64,000 bases of DNA from DATDIC01 sp963777625 (GTDB taxonomy: Bacteria > Pseudomonadota > Alphaproteobacteria > Acetobacterales > Acetobacteraceae): positions 186,001-250,000 of the forward strand of contig CAVZRO010000021.1 in NCBI GenBank assembly GCA_963777625.1. Direction: 5' to 3'. The position numbers and the translations under genes were made by a program. Positions 45,362-54,618 of the stretch are shown one piece after another; position 1 is the stretch's first letter; the number at the start of each line of letters is the position of its first letter. The notes below the pieces were generated by a model. That model did no database searches, was not told the origin of the DNA, and was given only the letters and a program-made list of their open reading frames with translations.

Positions 45362-45475
45362 TCAAAGCAGTAGCAGGACATCGAGCACGGCCACGACCAC
45401 AGAAACGACAACGGAGAGCAGGAACGGACCGATCTGGTTGCCATGGTCCTCAGTGTCCATAAACTTGCGTAGCAT
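45362..45475 (-). CDS. 37-residue single-span membrane peptide
   Basis: It begins MLRKFMDTEDHGNQIGPF and ends with one hydrophobic span (LLSVVVSVVVAVLDVLLLL). AGGAG lies 8 bases upstream of ATG 45475, preceded by an A run. Below usual gene-calling length. Its lone helix and strong ribosome site suggest a real small membrane protein. It is divergent from the oxidoreductase gene. Confidence 0.6.
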   Translation of the reverse strand: MLRKFMDTEDHGNQIGPFLLSVVVSVVVAVLDVLLLL

Positions 45476-45585
45476 GGGACGTCTCCTTTTTTGTTTCTCC
45501 CGACAATTGCCAGCTTGCAACCAACACCCGGCGCAACGCAACAACTCGTGTTACGTCTGCCGGCCACCAAAGCGGAGAGGGCAGC

Positions 45586-46947
45586 ATGACCAGCTACGAC
45601 GCGATCGTGATCGGGACCGGCCAGGCCGGGCCGCCGCTCGCCCGGCGCCTCGCCGCCGTCGGCAAGAAGGTGGCGATCATCGAACGCGGCCGCTTCGGCG
45701 GCACCTGCGTGAACACCGGCTGCACCCCGACCAAGGCGATGGTGGCCAGCGCCTATGCGGCCCATATGGCGCGCCGGGCCGCGGAGTTCGGCGTCACCAT
45801 CGGCGGCCCGGTCGGCATCGATTGGCCCAGGATCCGAGCCCGCAAGGATGCCATTGTCGGTGCCAGCCGGACAGCGGTGGAACGCTCCCTGCGCCGGACC
45901 GAGGGAATAACCGTGATGCAGGGTGAGGCGCGCTTCGTCGGCCCGCACGAAATCGAGGTGAACGGCGACCGGCTACAAGCACCGCAACTGTTCATCAATG
46001 TCGGCGGCCGGCCGATCGTGCCCGCAATTCCGGGCCTCTCCCAGGCGCATTGCCTGACCAGCGATACGATCATGGATATCGACGCGGTGCCGTCGCACCT
46101 GCTGGTGCTCGGCGGCAGCTATGTCGGGCTGGAGTTCGCCCAGATCTTCCGCCGCTTCGGCGCCGAGGTCACGCTGTTTGAGGCGGGGTCACGGTTGATC
46201 GGCCGCGAGGATCAGGAGATTTCAGATGCGGTGAAATCCATCCTGGAGGCTGAGGGCATCCACGTGCGACTGGGCGCCGCCAAGTGCGAGGTCGAAACGG
46301 CTGACGGGGGCGTCGCTATCACCTCCACCGCCGGCAGCGCGAAGGGATCGCATCTGCTGGTGGCCACCGGGCGGCGGCCGAACACCGACGGCCTCGGGCT
46401 GGATCGTGCCGGCATCGCCACCAACCAGCGCGGGTTCATCGTCACCGACGAAATGCTGCGCACGAACGTCCCCGGCGTCTGGGCACTTGGCGATTGCAAC
46501 GGCCGCGGCGCCTTCACCCATACCAGCTACACCGAAGCCGATATCGTCGCGGCGAACCTGCTGGACGGGGCGGCGCGCAGCGTGCGCGACCGCATCACCG
46601 CTTACGCACTCTACACGGACCCGCCGCTGGGACGCGCCGGCATGACCGAAACCGAGGCACGCGCCGCCGGCCACTCGGTTCTGGTCGGCCGCATCGCCAT
46701 GGAAGACGTCTCGCGTGCCTACGAGAAAAGCGAGACGCAGGGCCTGATGAAGATCGTGGTCGATCGCGAGACGCAGGAAATACTGGGAGCCGCATTCCTC
46801 GGCACCGGCTGCGACGAAGTGGTGCACTGCGTGCTGGACACGATGTATGCGAAAGCACGCTATCCGCTGCTGCAGCACGCCATGCACATCCATCCGACAG
46901 TAGCGGAGTTCGTCCCCACGCTGCTCGACGATTTGCAGGCTGCATAG
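45586..46947 (+). CDS. FAD-dependent pyridine nucleotide-disulfide oxidoreductase (mercuric-reductase-like)
   Basis: The 453-residue protein has the FAD motif AIVIGTGQAGPPLARRLA, redox disulfide GGTCVNTGCTPTKAM, the NAD(P)-binding LVLGGSYVGLEFAQIFRRFG, a second FAD contact GVWALGDCNG, and the dimer-interface end with LQHAMHIHPTVAEFVPTLL containing the His-Pro catalytic pair. Layout and length match the mercuric/dihydrolipoamide reductase family, but there is no HMA domain or C-terminal vicinal Cys, so mercury reduction is unlikely. GGAGAGG precedes ATG 45586. Confidence 0.92.
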   Translation: MTSYDAIVIGTGQAGPPLARRLAAVGKKVAIIERGRFGGTCVNTGCTPTKAMVASAYAAHMARRAAEFGVTIGGPVGIDWPRIRARKDAIVGASRTAVERSLRRTEGITVMQGEARFVGPHEIEVNGDRLQAPQLFINVGGRPIVPAIPGLSQAHCLTSDTIMDIDAVPSHLLVLGGSYVGLEFAQIFRRFGAEVTLFEAGSRLIGREDQEISDAVKSILEAEGIHVRLGAAKCEVETADGGVAITSTAGSAKGSHLLVATGRRPNTDGLGLDRAGIATNQRGFIVTDEMLRTNVPGVWALGDCNGRGAFTHTSYTEADIVAANLLDGAARSVRDRITAYALYTDPPLGRAGMTETEARAAGHSVLVGRIAMEDVSRAYEKSETQGLMKIVVDRETQEILGAAFLGTGCDEVVHCVLDTMYAKARYPLLQHAMHIHPTVAEFVPTLLDDLQAA

Positions 46948-47015
46948 TCCGGGGATCACCTTCAGCCGCGGTGCTGCCCATACCCCGTGCAATCTCGCTA
47001 ACGACCGTGCATGCT

Positions 47016-47047
47016 CATATAAAGGGCCAATTATCTTTTTTTATATG
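47016..47047. promoter_or_regulatory. AT-rich inverted repeat upstream of the UbiA operon
   Basis: CATATAAA (47016-47023) and TTTATATG (47040-47047) are perfect reverse complements separated by 16 nt, within an unusually AT-rich gap (46948-47082) and about 36 bp ahead of the operon's first gene. It could be an operator or promoter element. Confidence 0.45.
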
Positions 47048-47082
47048 TTGCTCAAGCAATCGGAGGAAAGTTAATATTTGAT

Positions 47083-48568
47083 TTGCATGATGAGTATAAA
47101 ATCTTGGACACGTCTATAGAGGCGGTCGAAATAACGCGGCGAAATCAGGCCGCGTCTCCCCTGATAGTTGATCTGGACGGCACTCTGGTGCGCACGGATA
47201 CCCTGCTCGAGTGCTTGCTGGCGTTGAGCGGCCGACCTCGCGCCATCATCCATGGATTAGCTGTCGATGCTCCATGGCAAGGCTCATATGAAGCGGGAGA
47301 TCGCAGCGGCGAGCGATCTCGATCCAAGCCTGCTGCCCTACAATGAAGAGCTGCTCTCGCTGCTGAGAGCGGAGTTGCAGGACGGCCGTTTGCTGATCCT
47401 GGCGACCGGAGCCGACCGCAAGATAGCTTCGGCGGTTGCCGGTCATCTGTCCCTATTCGATCTCGTGCTCGCCTCCGACGGAACGCGTAATCTGACTGGC
47501 GATCGGAAACTCGCGGCCATTCAAGAGGCAATCGGCGATCAGCCATTCACCTATGTCGGGAATCATCGTTCCGATCTGGCGATTTGGCGCGTGGCGCAGA
47601 GCGGAATCGTCGTCAGCTCATCCCGGTCGTTGCAGCGGGCTGCCGGACAGTTGACAGACGTGCAAGCGATCCTGCCGAACAATAAAGTCTCGGCACGACA
47701 TCTCCTTGGCGCGATGCGTCCCTACCAGTGGTCGAAGAACCTCCTGGTGTTCGTGCCCATCGTGACCGCTCAAATGATTTCCGACCTGCGCGGATGGGCC
47801 ACCGCTCTATTGATGTTCATCGCATTCAGTTGTGCCGCCTCCGCAATGTATTTGGCGAATGACTTGCTTGATCTCGCCGCCGATCGTCGGCACGCGCGCA
47901 AGCGACTGAGACCCTTCGCCGCGGGCCTTCTGCCCTTGCATGTTGGCTTGATCGTGACGCCTCTGCTTATACTGGTTGCATTTTTCCTGGGCGCGCTGAT
48001 CGGAGCGTTGCCTATGATCGTCGTCTATGTGATCGCATCCGGAGCTTATTCATTCTACTTCAAATCGTGGCCCCTGGTCGACATATTCATGTTGGCGGCA
48101 CTCTATACGTTACGGTTGTTCGGTGGCGGCGCCGCTACCGGATATCGTGTCTCGCTTTGGCTGCTGGCTTTCTCAAGCTTTCTGTTTCTAAGCCTCGCGA
48201 CGGTAAAGCGGGTATCGGAACTCACCGCGTCGACGTCAACCATGGGCCAGCGCATTGCCCGGCGCGGTTACAGCCCGGATGATGCCGAGATACTCCGGCT
48301 CATGGGCGTCGCCGCTAGTTTTGTGTCCAGCATGGTCCTCGCGCTCTATGTGCAAAGCGAGCTCCATCCCGGGCCCGACCAATATCCGACATTGTCGTGG
48401 GCCTTGATTCCGTTGATATTGTTTTGGCAGTGTCGAATATGGCTGGCGACCTCACGTGGGCACATGCACGATGATCCGATCGTGTTCGCGGCGCGCGACT
48501 GGGTCTCCTGGGTCGTCGCCGGTTGCAGCGTTCTCGTGCTGCTTTTCGGCAGCAAAATCAGCATATAG
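47083..48568 (+). CDS. HAD-UbiA fusion prenyltransferase, frame broken by one base
   Basis: After repair it has about 494 residues. The N-terminal HAD phosphatase domain has PLIVDLDGTLVRTD and LLILATGADRK. The C-terminal UbiA domain has nine hydrophobic helices with the prenyl-diphosphate motif NDLLDLAADRRHARKRLRPF and RPYQWSKNLLVF. Such fusions are used to make polyprenyl-phospho-pentose (as in decaprenyl-phospho-ribose synthesis). The frame changes near 47245-47262. TTG 47083 is the working start; GGAGG lies at 47062-47066. Codon use is less GC-rich than in neighbours. Confidence 0.85.
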
Positions 48569-48620
48569 TCGTGCGGAGGTTGCCCCCGCCATATCGCATC
48601 ATGACTCGGGACTTTAGGAT

Positions 48621-49928
48621 GTGAATGCAGTTTTGCGCCAGTGCTCTCCGCTCACCGCCAGGATCGCACTGGCGGCGGTAACGATCGCTATAACGGCGCT
48701 TCTTGCCGCGCCTGGATTTCCGACCCATTGGGCCGACAGCGGGGCATACCTGGCAATGGCGCAGGGGCTTCCGGCGCTGATGCCATGGGCCGCGCGCATT
48801 TTGCTCCCCGATCTGGTGGCCCTCGGTTCGAGGTTTTTCGGTAGCAGCATCGATTCAGGGTTCGAACTGATAACTTGTGCCACCTTTATTCTATGGGTTT
48901 CCATTGTCGTGACGAGATGGCGGGCCAGCATATGGCTGCCGCTGTTCCTGGTAACTCCGTTGATCGTGGCAAGCCTGCGGGTCGTTTACATAACCGATAT
49001 GTTTCATATGGGGCTTACTGCCGTATTTCTGTCCTTGCTGAGTTGGAATCCGCCAACCGCGGGGATTTTCATGATCGTCATGATAATGGGCCGAGAAAGC
49101 AGTATGTTCCTGGCCTTCATTTCGGCGGCCGTTCTCCTCTGGAACCGAAAATTCCTTGCCGGCTGCCTGATGCTGGCAGGATATCTCGTGGGTTCATTCC
49201 TGGTTCATCGCTTGACGATCGGCGCCCAGAATGTGCATCAGATGCCCGATCTGCTCTATCTGCTGACAAAGATGCCGGCGAACTTTCTGCGCAATTGGGC
49301 GGGCGTGCTGATCTGGACCAACGGCTACGCGTGGTGTGATCATCCGATTTTCGTTATCTCGCTTCCCGGATCACTCCACCTGGGCATTATCACCCGGGTC
49401 GGCTTCTGCGCTCCATCGGTTGCCGCTCCGCTGGCCACGATTTCGAGCTACGTCACAACCTTCGGCGTACTGCCGGCCGTTCTGCTGGCTGTGCTGAAAG
49501 AACGTGGCGTACCCGCGGGCCTTTGGCGCCAGGAATGGTGGACAACCGCCTTCGTCTACGGCTCACTAATGATAGTGCTGGGGTCGTTGGCCGGGGAGCC
49601 TGTCGATCGGGAGATCGGTTACGGATGGCCGCTGTTTCTCATCGCCTTGCCCGCGATATGTTCGGAAATGCTGACCTGGAGGATCGCCGTCCTTCACGTC
49701 ATTGCCGCCTGGGCGCCGTTGTTGCTGACGACCCTCCTGGGAACGTCCGGGGACGATCTCTGGTTCAGCGGCGTCTCGATGCTGCCACTTATTTCCATTC
49801 TCTCTCTTGCGATCGGCATCACTGCGAACGCTATCTCTTACGAGATCATGCGGTCCATACTTTCCCGGTCGCAAGGACTTGGCGCCGCCCCCGTCCTGGC
49901 CGGCATCTCTGGGCAAGGGGCTGAGTGA
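48621..49928 (+). CDS. polytopic membrane protein, possible GT-C-type glycosyltransferase
   Basis: The 435-residue protein has about 10 helices. Its first extracytoplasmic loop carries HWADSGAYLAMAQG, an acidic motif placed like the catalytic Asp of GT-C enzymes that use lipid-linked sugars. Another loop has MGRESSMF. I do not recognise the exact family. It lies between the UbiA gene (52 bp) and the small DMT gene (1 bp), so the three probably act in sequence. GTG 48621, with TAGGA upstream. Confidence 0.65.
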   Translation: MNAVLRQCSPLTARIALAAVTIAITALLAAPGFPTHWADSGAYLAMAQGLPALMPWAARILLPDLVALGSRFFGSSIDSGFELITCATFILWVSIVVTRWRASIWLPLFLVTPLIVASLRVVYITDMFHMGLTAVFLSLLSWNPPTAGIFMIVMIMGRESSMFLAFISAAVLLWNRKFLAGCLMLAGYLVGSFLVHRLTIGAQNVHQMPDLLYLLTKMPANFLRNWAGVLIWTNGYAWCDHPIFVISLPGSLHLGIITRVGFCAPSVAAPLATISSYVTTFGVLPAVLLAVLKERGVPAGLWRQEWWTTAFVYGSLMIVLGSLAGEPVDREIGYGWPLFLIALPAICSEMLTWRIAVLHVIAAWAPLLLTTLLGTSGDDLWFSGVSMLPLISILSLAIGITANAISYEIMRSILSRSQGLGAAPVLAGISGQGAE

Positions 49929-49929
49929 A

Positions 49930-50311
49930 ATGCGCGGATCACTCATATCCCTTATTGCCGGCAGTGTGCTTCTTTCATCGGCGTCGCAGGTCATGCTGAA
50001 GTTCGGCATGACCACGCCGGGTGTGCAGTCGGCCTTGGCAGGACAAGCCGAGCCGCGGCGGATTGCTCTTGCAATCGGTGCGTCCCCACTCGTCCTGGCG
50101 GGCCTCGTCAGCTTCGGGCTCAGCGCCGTGCTATGGCTGTTCGTACTTTCGAAAATCCCGCTCTCGTCCGCTTACCCGTTCGTGGCACTTGGGATCGTCA
50201 TCACCGTGATAGCAGGCAGAGTACCTGTTCGGAGATCCCATGCCGGTCGCAAAGCTGATAGGTATCGCGCTGATCGTAGCCGGTGTCCTGGGCGTTGCCA
50301 TGGCCTCATGA
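49930..50311 (+). CDS. small DMT/EamA-like transporter (possible lipid-sugar flippase), frame broken
   Basis: The four-helix protein is about 126 residues after repair. It has SVLLSSASQVMLKFGM in the first helix, KIPLSSAYPFVALGIVITVI in the third, and, in another frame, EYLFGDPMPVAKLIGIALIV for the fourth. The pattern resembles SMR-size EamA proteins such as ArnE/ArnF, which flip undecaprenyl-phospho-arabinose derivatives. The break is near 50211-50220. It is 1 bp downstream of the GT-C-like gene. Confidence 0.78.
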
Positions 50312-50345
50312 CTAGCCGAGTGATTTGTGCCACGCCCCGGCGCGC

Positions 50346-51366
50346 TTACCTGATCCTTTCCGCCAGTGCCCACGCCTCGGCCGCCACCCCCGGCGCGCGG
50401 TCGCCGATATCGATCGCCTGCTGGCTTGCCGCAGTACCCTCCGCCGCGCGCTTGCGGATACCTTGCAGAATTGCCGCCAGCCGGAACATCCCGAACACGA
50501 GGTAATATTCCCAGTCACGAATCGCCGCGCGCCCCGTCTTGCGGCAGTAATCCGCCACATACTCCGCTTCCGTCGGTATCCCGAGCAGGCCGAAGATCGC
50601 TGCCGGCCAGTCCGCGGAACAGCTCGGGCGCAATCCGCCAGGTGCTCACGTGACAACCGAAATCCACCAGCGGATCGCCGATCGTCGCCAGCTCCCAGTC
50701 CAGCACCGCGATCACGCGCGGCTCGCTCGGATGGAAGACCAGATTGTCCATGCGGTAATCGCCATGCACCAGCGACACCTCGTCCGCCGACGGCAAATGT
50801 GCTGGCAGCCAGGCGATCAGCCGATCCATTGCTTCGATCGGCTGCATCTCCGACGCCCGGTACTGGCTGGTCCAACGGGCAATCTGCCGAGCCAGGAAGC
50901 CGCCGGGCCGGCCGAACCCCTCCAACCCGGCAGCACGCCAATCGACGCTGTGCAGAGCAGCAATCACATCGTTCATCGACGCGAACATCGCCCGGCGCTC
51001 GTCGAGATGTTGATCCGGCAGCCGCGGGTCGAAAAAGATGCGGCCGGACACATAGTCCATCACATAAAATGTGCTGCCGATCACGCTATCGTCGCCGCAG
51101 TAACCATAGACGCGCGGGACCGGCACCCCGGTGCCCATCAGGGCGCGAATGACGCGGTATTCCCGATCGACCGCGTGCGCGCTTGGCAGCAGCTTCCCCA
51201 TCGGCCGGCGGCGCAGCACATACTCCCCCGATCTGGCCGAGAGACGATAGGTCGGGTTGGACTGGCCACCCTCGAAGGCACGCATCCGCGGCGCACCGCC
51301 GAAACCGGACACGTGCGCCCGCATCCAATCCTGCAGCGCGGTCGGCACCTCGTCCGACCCAGTCAT
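50346..51366 (-). CDS. aminoglycoside-phosphotransferase-family kinase (ACAD10/11-like), frame broken
   Basis: With the break near 50595-50606 repaired it has about 339 residues. Kinase-like motifs are GGQSNPTYRL (nucleotide loop), SLVHGDYRMDNLVFH (catalytic loop with Asp) and VIAVLDWELATIGDPLVD (metal Asp). This subgroup phosphorylates hydroxyacyl-CoA intermediates in mammalian ACAD10/11; bacterial members often sit beside acyl-CoA dehydrogenases, which are not seen here. The C-terminal part reads IPTEAEYVADYCRKTGR in the other frame. Confidence 0.85.
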
Positions 51367-51488
51367 CGCTGTCGGCTCTCACGATACGAAGCCATGGCCT
51401 TTTTCGCCCCGGTGCGAGCTGTCATATACAAACACTGACGGTGCGGGCGTAAGCGGGTGACGATCAGGATCAGGGCTGCCCGGACCTC

Positions 51489-52712
51489 ATGAGCGCGAAT
51501 GCCGAACTTGCCGGCGGCGTGTGGTCCAGCTTCCGCGGCATGCCGCTATGGCCATTGGCGGCGACACTGGCAGTGCAGACGCTGGCCACCATGGCACTGT
51601 TCTCGGTGCCGGCGGCGGCGCCCGAGATCGCCCACGAGCTTGGCGTCCCAGGCGCACTAAGCGGCGTGTTCGTCTCCATCGTCTATACCGTCGGCATCGC
51701 CTCGGCGCTGATCTCGCCGGGGTTTGTGCACCGGTATGGCGCCGTGCGCGTCAGCCAGGTGGTGCTGCTGGCGGTGCTGGGAATGCTTGCCGCCGCGGCG
51801 GGCGGCAGCCTCGGGTCGCTGGCCTTGGGCGCCGTCGTGCTGGGTCTGGCATACGGCGCCATCGCTCCGGCCAGCACACATCTTCTGGTGCCGCAGACGC
51901 CGCCCCCGGTGTTCAACCTGGTGATGTCGCTCCGCCAGATCGGCGTGCCGCTGGGCGGCGTTCTGGGTGCGATCATCGTCCCGCGGATCGTGGTCGCCGC
52001 CGGCTGGCGCGCCGCCATGCTGGCGGAGCTGGTGCCCGCCCTGGTGCTGCTGGTGCTGATGGAACTGCCGCGCCGCACCTGGGACGCCGACCGGTCACCC
52101 GGCCGCCGACTATGGAGCGGGACGTTGCTGCAGCCCTGGCGCCTGTTGCGAGATGACCGGCGCCTGCGGCCGCTGTCACTCGCCAGTTTCGTGTTCTCCG
52201 GCGTCCAGCTTTGCTTCATTGCGTTCATGACAGTCCAACTCACGGCGGTCGTGCGGCTCGGTTTGATACAGGCGGGCATGGCCCTCGCCGCCTATCAGGT
52301 TGCGGGCGCCGTCAGCCGCCCGGTCTGGGGGTGGGTGGGGGATCGGTTTCTGTCGCCGGCCCGGATGTTGGCGCTGTTGGGATTCGGCATGGCGATCACG
52401 ACGCTGGCGGCAGGCTGGCTCGGCCCGTCCTGGCCGTGGGCCGGCATTCTCGGCGTGGCGTTGCTCGGTGGCGCCACCGCCGGCGGCTACACCGGGCTCG
52501 CCTATGCCGAGTATGCGCGGCTGGGCGGGACCCGGCGGACCGAAGCGACGGGGCTAGGCACCGCCGTGATGTTTGCCGGGGTAACCATATTCCCGTCGGC
52601 GTTTGGCGCCGCAATCTCCATCCTTGGCGGCTACGCAGTGGCCGACACGGTGCTGGCCACGCTGGCCGCCGTCGCGGCGGCCCTGCTGTGCCGAGCGCCG
52701 GAGCGGGGCTGA
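51489..52712 (+). CDS. MFS transporter
   Basis: The 407-residue protein has 12 hydrophobic helices. It starts FRGMPLWPLAATLAVQTLAT and has the loop RYGAVRVSQVVLLAVLGML. The substrate is not known; the overall pattern is like cyanate/anion-type or sugar MFS carriers. ATG 51489; the gap from the phosphotransferase is a divergent promoter region. It is followed 2 bp later by the Smr-domain gene. Confidence 0.85.
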   Translation: MSANAELAGGVWSSFRGMPLWPLAATLAVQTLATMALFSVPAAAPEIAHELGVPGALSGVFVSIVYTVGIASALISPGFVHRYGAVRVSQVVLLAVLGMLAAAAGGSLGSLALGAVVLGLAYGAIAPASTHLLVPQTPPPVFNLVMSLRQIGVPLGGVLGAIIVPRIVVAAGWRAAMLAELVPALVLLVLMELPRRTWDADRSPGRRLWSGTLLQPWRLLRDDRRLRPLSLASFVFSGVQLCFIAFMTVQLTAVVRLGLIQAGMALAAYQVAGAVSRPVWGWVGDRFLSPARMLALLGFGMAITTLAAGWLGPSWPWAGILGVALLGGATAGGYTGLAYAEYARLGGTRRTEATGLGTAVMFAGVTIFPSAFGAAISILGGYAVADTVLATLAAVAAALLCRAPERG

Positions 52713-52714
52713 GC

Positions 52715-53227
52715 ATGCGGCGCGGATTGAGCGACGCGGATCGCGACGATTGGGCCGGCTATGTGCGCTCGATCCGGCCTTTGCCGGGCCGTATGCTGCC
52801 GGAAAACACACCGGCGCCGACCGAGCGCCCAACGCCCCCGCAATCCCTGTTCCGACCCCCGCCAGCCGGGCGTCACACGCTGCCGGCGGTCGATATCGGA
52901 ACATCTCCGCCGGGCGTCGATGCCGCGACTTGGCAACGTTTCCGCACCGGCAAGTTGCCGGTGGCACGGACGCTGGATCTGCACGGTCACACCGCCGAGC
53001 GCGCATTTCACACGCTGACCGGATTCCTGCGGGCCGCGCATGCCGACCGGTTGCGTTGCGTGGAGGTGATCACCGGGCGGGGTTACGGTGAGCCGGGCGT
53101 GCTCCGCCGGGAATTTCCGCTATGGCTGAATCGGCCCGACATAAGGCCGTTGGTGCTGGCGGCGGCGCATCCCCACCCGGCGAACCCGGGCTCCGTGCGG
53201 CTGCTGATCCGGCGTATCCGTCCCTGA
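52715..53227 (+). CDS. Smr/MutS2-type nuclease domain protein
   Basis: The 170-residue protein has a Pro-rich N-terminal half and a C-terminal Smr domain with RTLDLHGHTAERAFHTLTGF and VEVITGRGYGEPGVLRREF (the LDLHG and TGxG motifs). Smr domains nick DNA or cleave RNA. ATG 52715 is 2 bp after the MFS stop, so they are co-transcribed, though no functional link is clear. Confidence 0.87.
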   Translation: MRRGLSDADRDDWAGYVRSIRPLPGRMLPENTPAPTERPTPPQSLFRPPPAGRHTLPAVDIGTSPPGVDAATWQRFRTGKLPVARTLDLHGHTAERAFHTLTGFLRAAHADRLRCVEVITGRGYGEPGVLRREFPLWLNRPDIRPLVLAAAHPHPANPGSVRLLIRRIRP

Positions 53228-53292
53228 CGGCGGCAAGACGATCGGGCGTCAGCTTGATGGATTGGCGCCGGACAGCGGTGTAGGCTGGACCT

Positions 53293-53724
53293 ATGAACTT
53301 GCCCTACGATCTTCCAGCCTGGCTGCCCTGGTGGATACCCTTGGTCCTGGTGGTGCCAGCCCTGCTGTGGATCCTAGCGTTTCTGCTGGTTCCGTTCAGC
53401 GTCATCGGCCTGAAATCCCGCATGGAGGGGCTGGAGGCACGGCTGGATGAAATACAGACTGAGATAAGGACCGTCGTCCTGCGCCTGCCGGAGGCCGGGC
53501 ACGCGGTTGAATTCGATGAACTCTACACGCCACCCGAACCAGTACAGCCGACGCGTCGGGTGCCGGTGATCAGCCGCCCTCCCATTCCCCCTGCTGCCCA
53601 TCAACTGGCACCCGAGGAGCCCGACGAGGCACCACCCCCTGGCAGCGTTCCCCGTAACGGCCGGCGGGCCGACCCGCCACGGCGCGAAAGCCGTACGGAA
53701 CCACGCCTCGACTGGCCTCGGTGA
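53293..53724 (+). CDS. single-span membrane protein with coiled segment
   Basis: The 143-residue protein has one hydrophobic span near residues 13-38 (PWWIPLVLVVPALLWILAFL), a short coiled-coil-like segment (RMEGLEARLDEIQTEIRTVV) and a Pro/Arg-rich tail. No family recognised. It lies 65 bp after the Smr gene and 54 bp before the nitrilase gene on the same strand. Confidence 0.7.
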   Translation: MNLPYDLPAWLPWWIPLVLVVPALLWILAFLLVPFSVIGLKSRMEGLEARLDEIQTEIRTVVLRLPEAGHAVEFDELYTPPEPVQPTRRVPVISRPPIPPAAHQLAPEEPDEAPPPGSVPRNGRRADPPRRESRTEPRLDWPR

Positions 53725-53778
53725 CCGAACGGACGCACAACCATGTCTGGGTCTTCATTCCCGAACCGGAGCACCGCC

Positions 53779-54618
53779 ATGCGCATTTCCGTCGTGCAGA
53801 TGAATCCCGGCGCCGACAAACGCGCGAATATCGACCAGGCACGGCAGCTCATCGATCAGGCGATCGAGTCGGATCATCCCGGCCTGGTCAGCCTGCCGGA
53901 GATGTGGACCTGCCTCGGCGGCAGCCGCGACACGAAATTCGCACAAGCGGAGAAGCTGCCACCCCCCGGCTCCAATCAGTCCGGCGGCCCAGCCTACGAG
54001 TTCCTGCGTGAGATCGCCCGCGCCGAGCGCATCCATGTGCATGGCGGCTCCATCGCCGAGCAGGCCGGCGACAGGCTGTTCAACACCACCGTCGTGTTCA
54101 GCCCCGACGGCATCGAGATGGCCCGCTACCGCAAGATTCACCTGTTTGACATCGTCGCGCCCGATGGCACCGGCTATCGCGAAAGCAGCACCTACGGTTC
54201 CGGTGACGAGGTGGTCACCTTGGAGGCGGACGGCGTCAGGCTGGGGCTGGCGATCTGCTATGACGTACGCTTCCCGGAACTGTTCCTCGCGCTGCGTCGG
54301 GCCGGAGCCGAGGTGGTGTTCCTGCCGTCAGCCTTCACGCTGCAGACCGGCAAGGATCACTGGGAGACACTGATCCGCGCCCGCGCCATCGAGACCCAGT
54401 GCTGGATGGCGGCTGCCGCAACCTGGGGCAAGCATCTGGACGGCGCCCGCAACGAGCCCCGTTTCACCTACGGTCATTCGCTGGTCTGCGATCCCTGGGG
54501 CCATGTGGTCGCCAAGGTTTCGGACGGCACGGGATGGGCCACCGCGCGCATCGACGCTGCCGTGACCCAACGCGTCCGGCGCGACATGCCGGTCCTGGAC
54601 CATCGGAAACTCATGTGA
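53779..54618 (+). CDS. carbon-nitrogen hydrolase (nitrilase superfamily, Nit2/omega-amidase-like)
   Basis: The 279-residue protein has the Glu-Lys-Cys triad: LPEMWTCLGGS (Glu), MARYRKIHLFDI (Lys) and LAICYDVRFPELF (Cys). The length and the RKIHLFD and YDVRFPE motifs fit the Nit2/Nit1 branch, which acts on ketoglutaramate or deaminated glutathione. ATG 53779 with GGAG upstream is chosen. Its stop overlaps the GTG start of nadK (ATGTGA). Confidence 0.9.
   Translation: MRISVVQMNPGADKRANIDQARQLIDQAIESDHPGLVSLPEMWTCLGGSRDTKFAQAEKLPPPGSNQSGGPAYEFLREIARAERIHVHGGSIAEQAGDRLFNTTVVFSPDGIEMARYRKIHLFDIVAPDGTGYRESSTYGSGDEVVTLEADGVRLGLAICYDVRFPELFLALRRAGAEVVFLPSAFTLQTGKDHWETLIRARAIETQCWMAAAATWGKHLDGARNEPRFTYGHSLVCDPWGHVVAKVSDGTGWATARIDAAVTQRVRRDMPVLDHRKLM

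Noticed and set aside
45586..46947. Mercuric reductase merA
   Set aside because: The redox disulfide is present but the C-terminal vicinal cysteines and HMA domain are missing and no mer genes are nearby.
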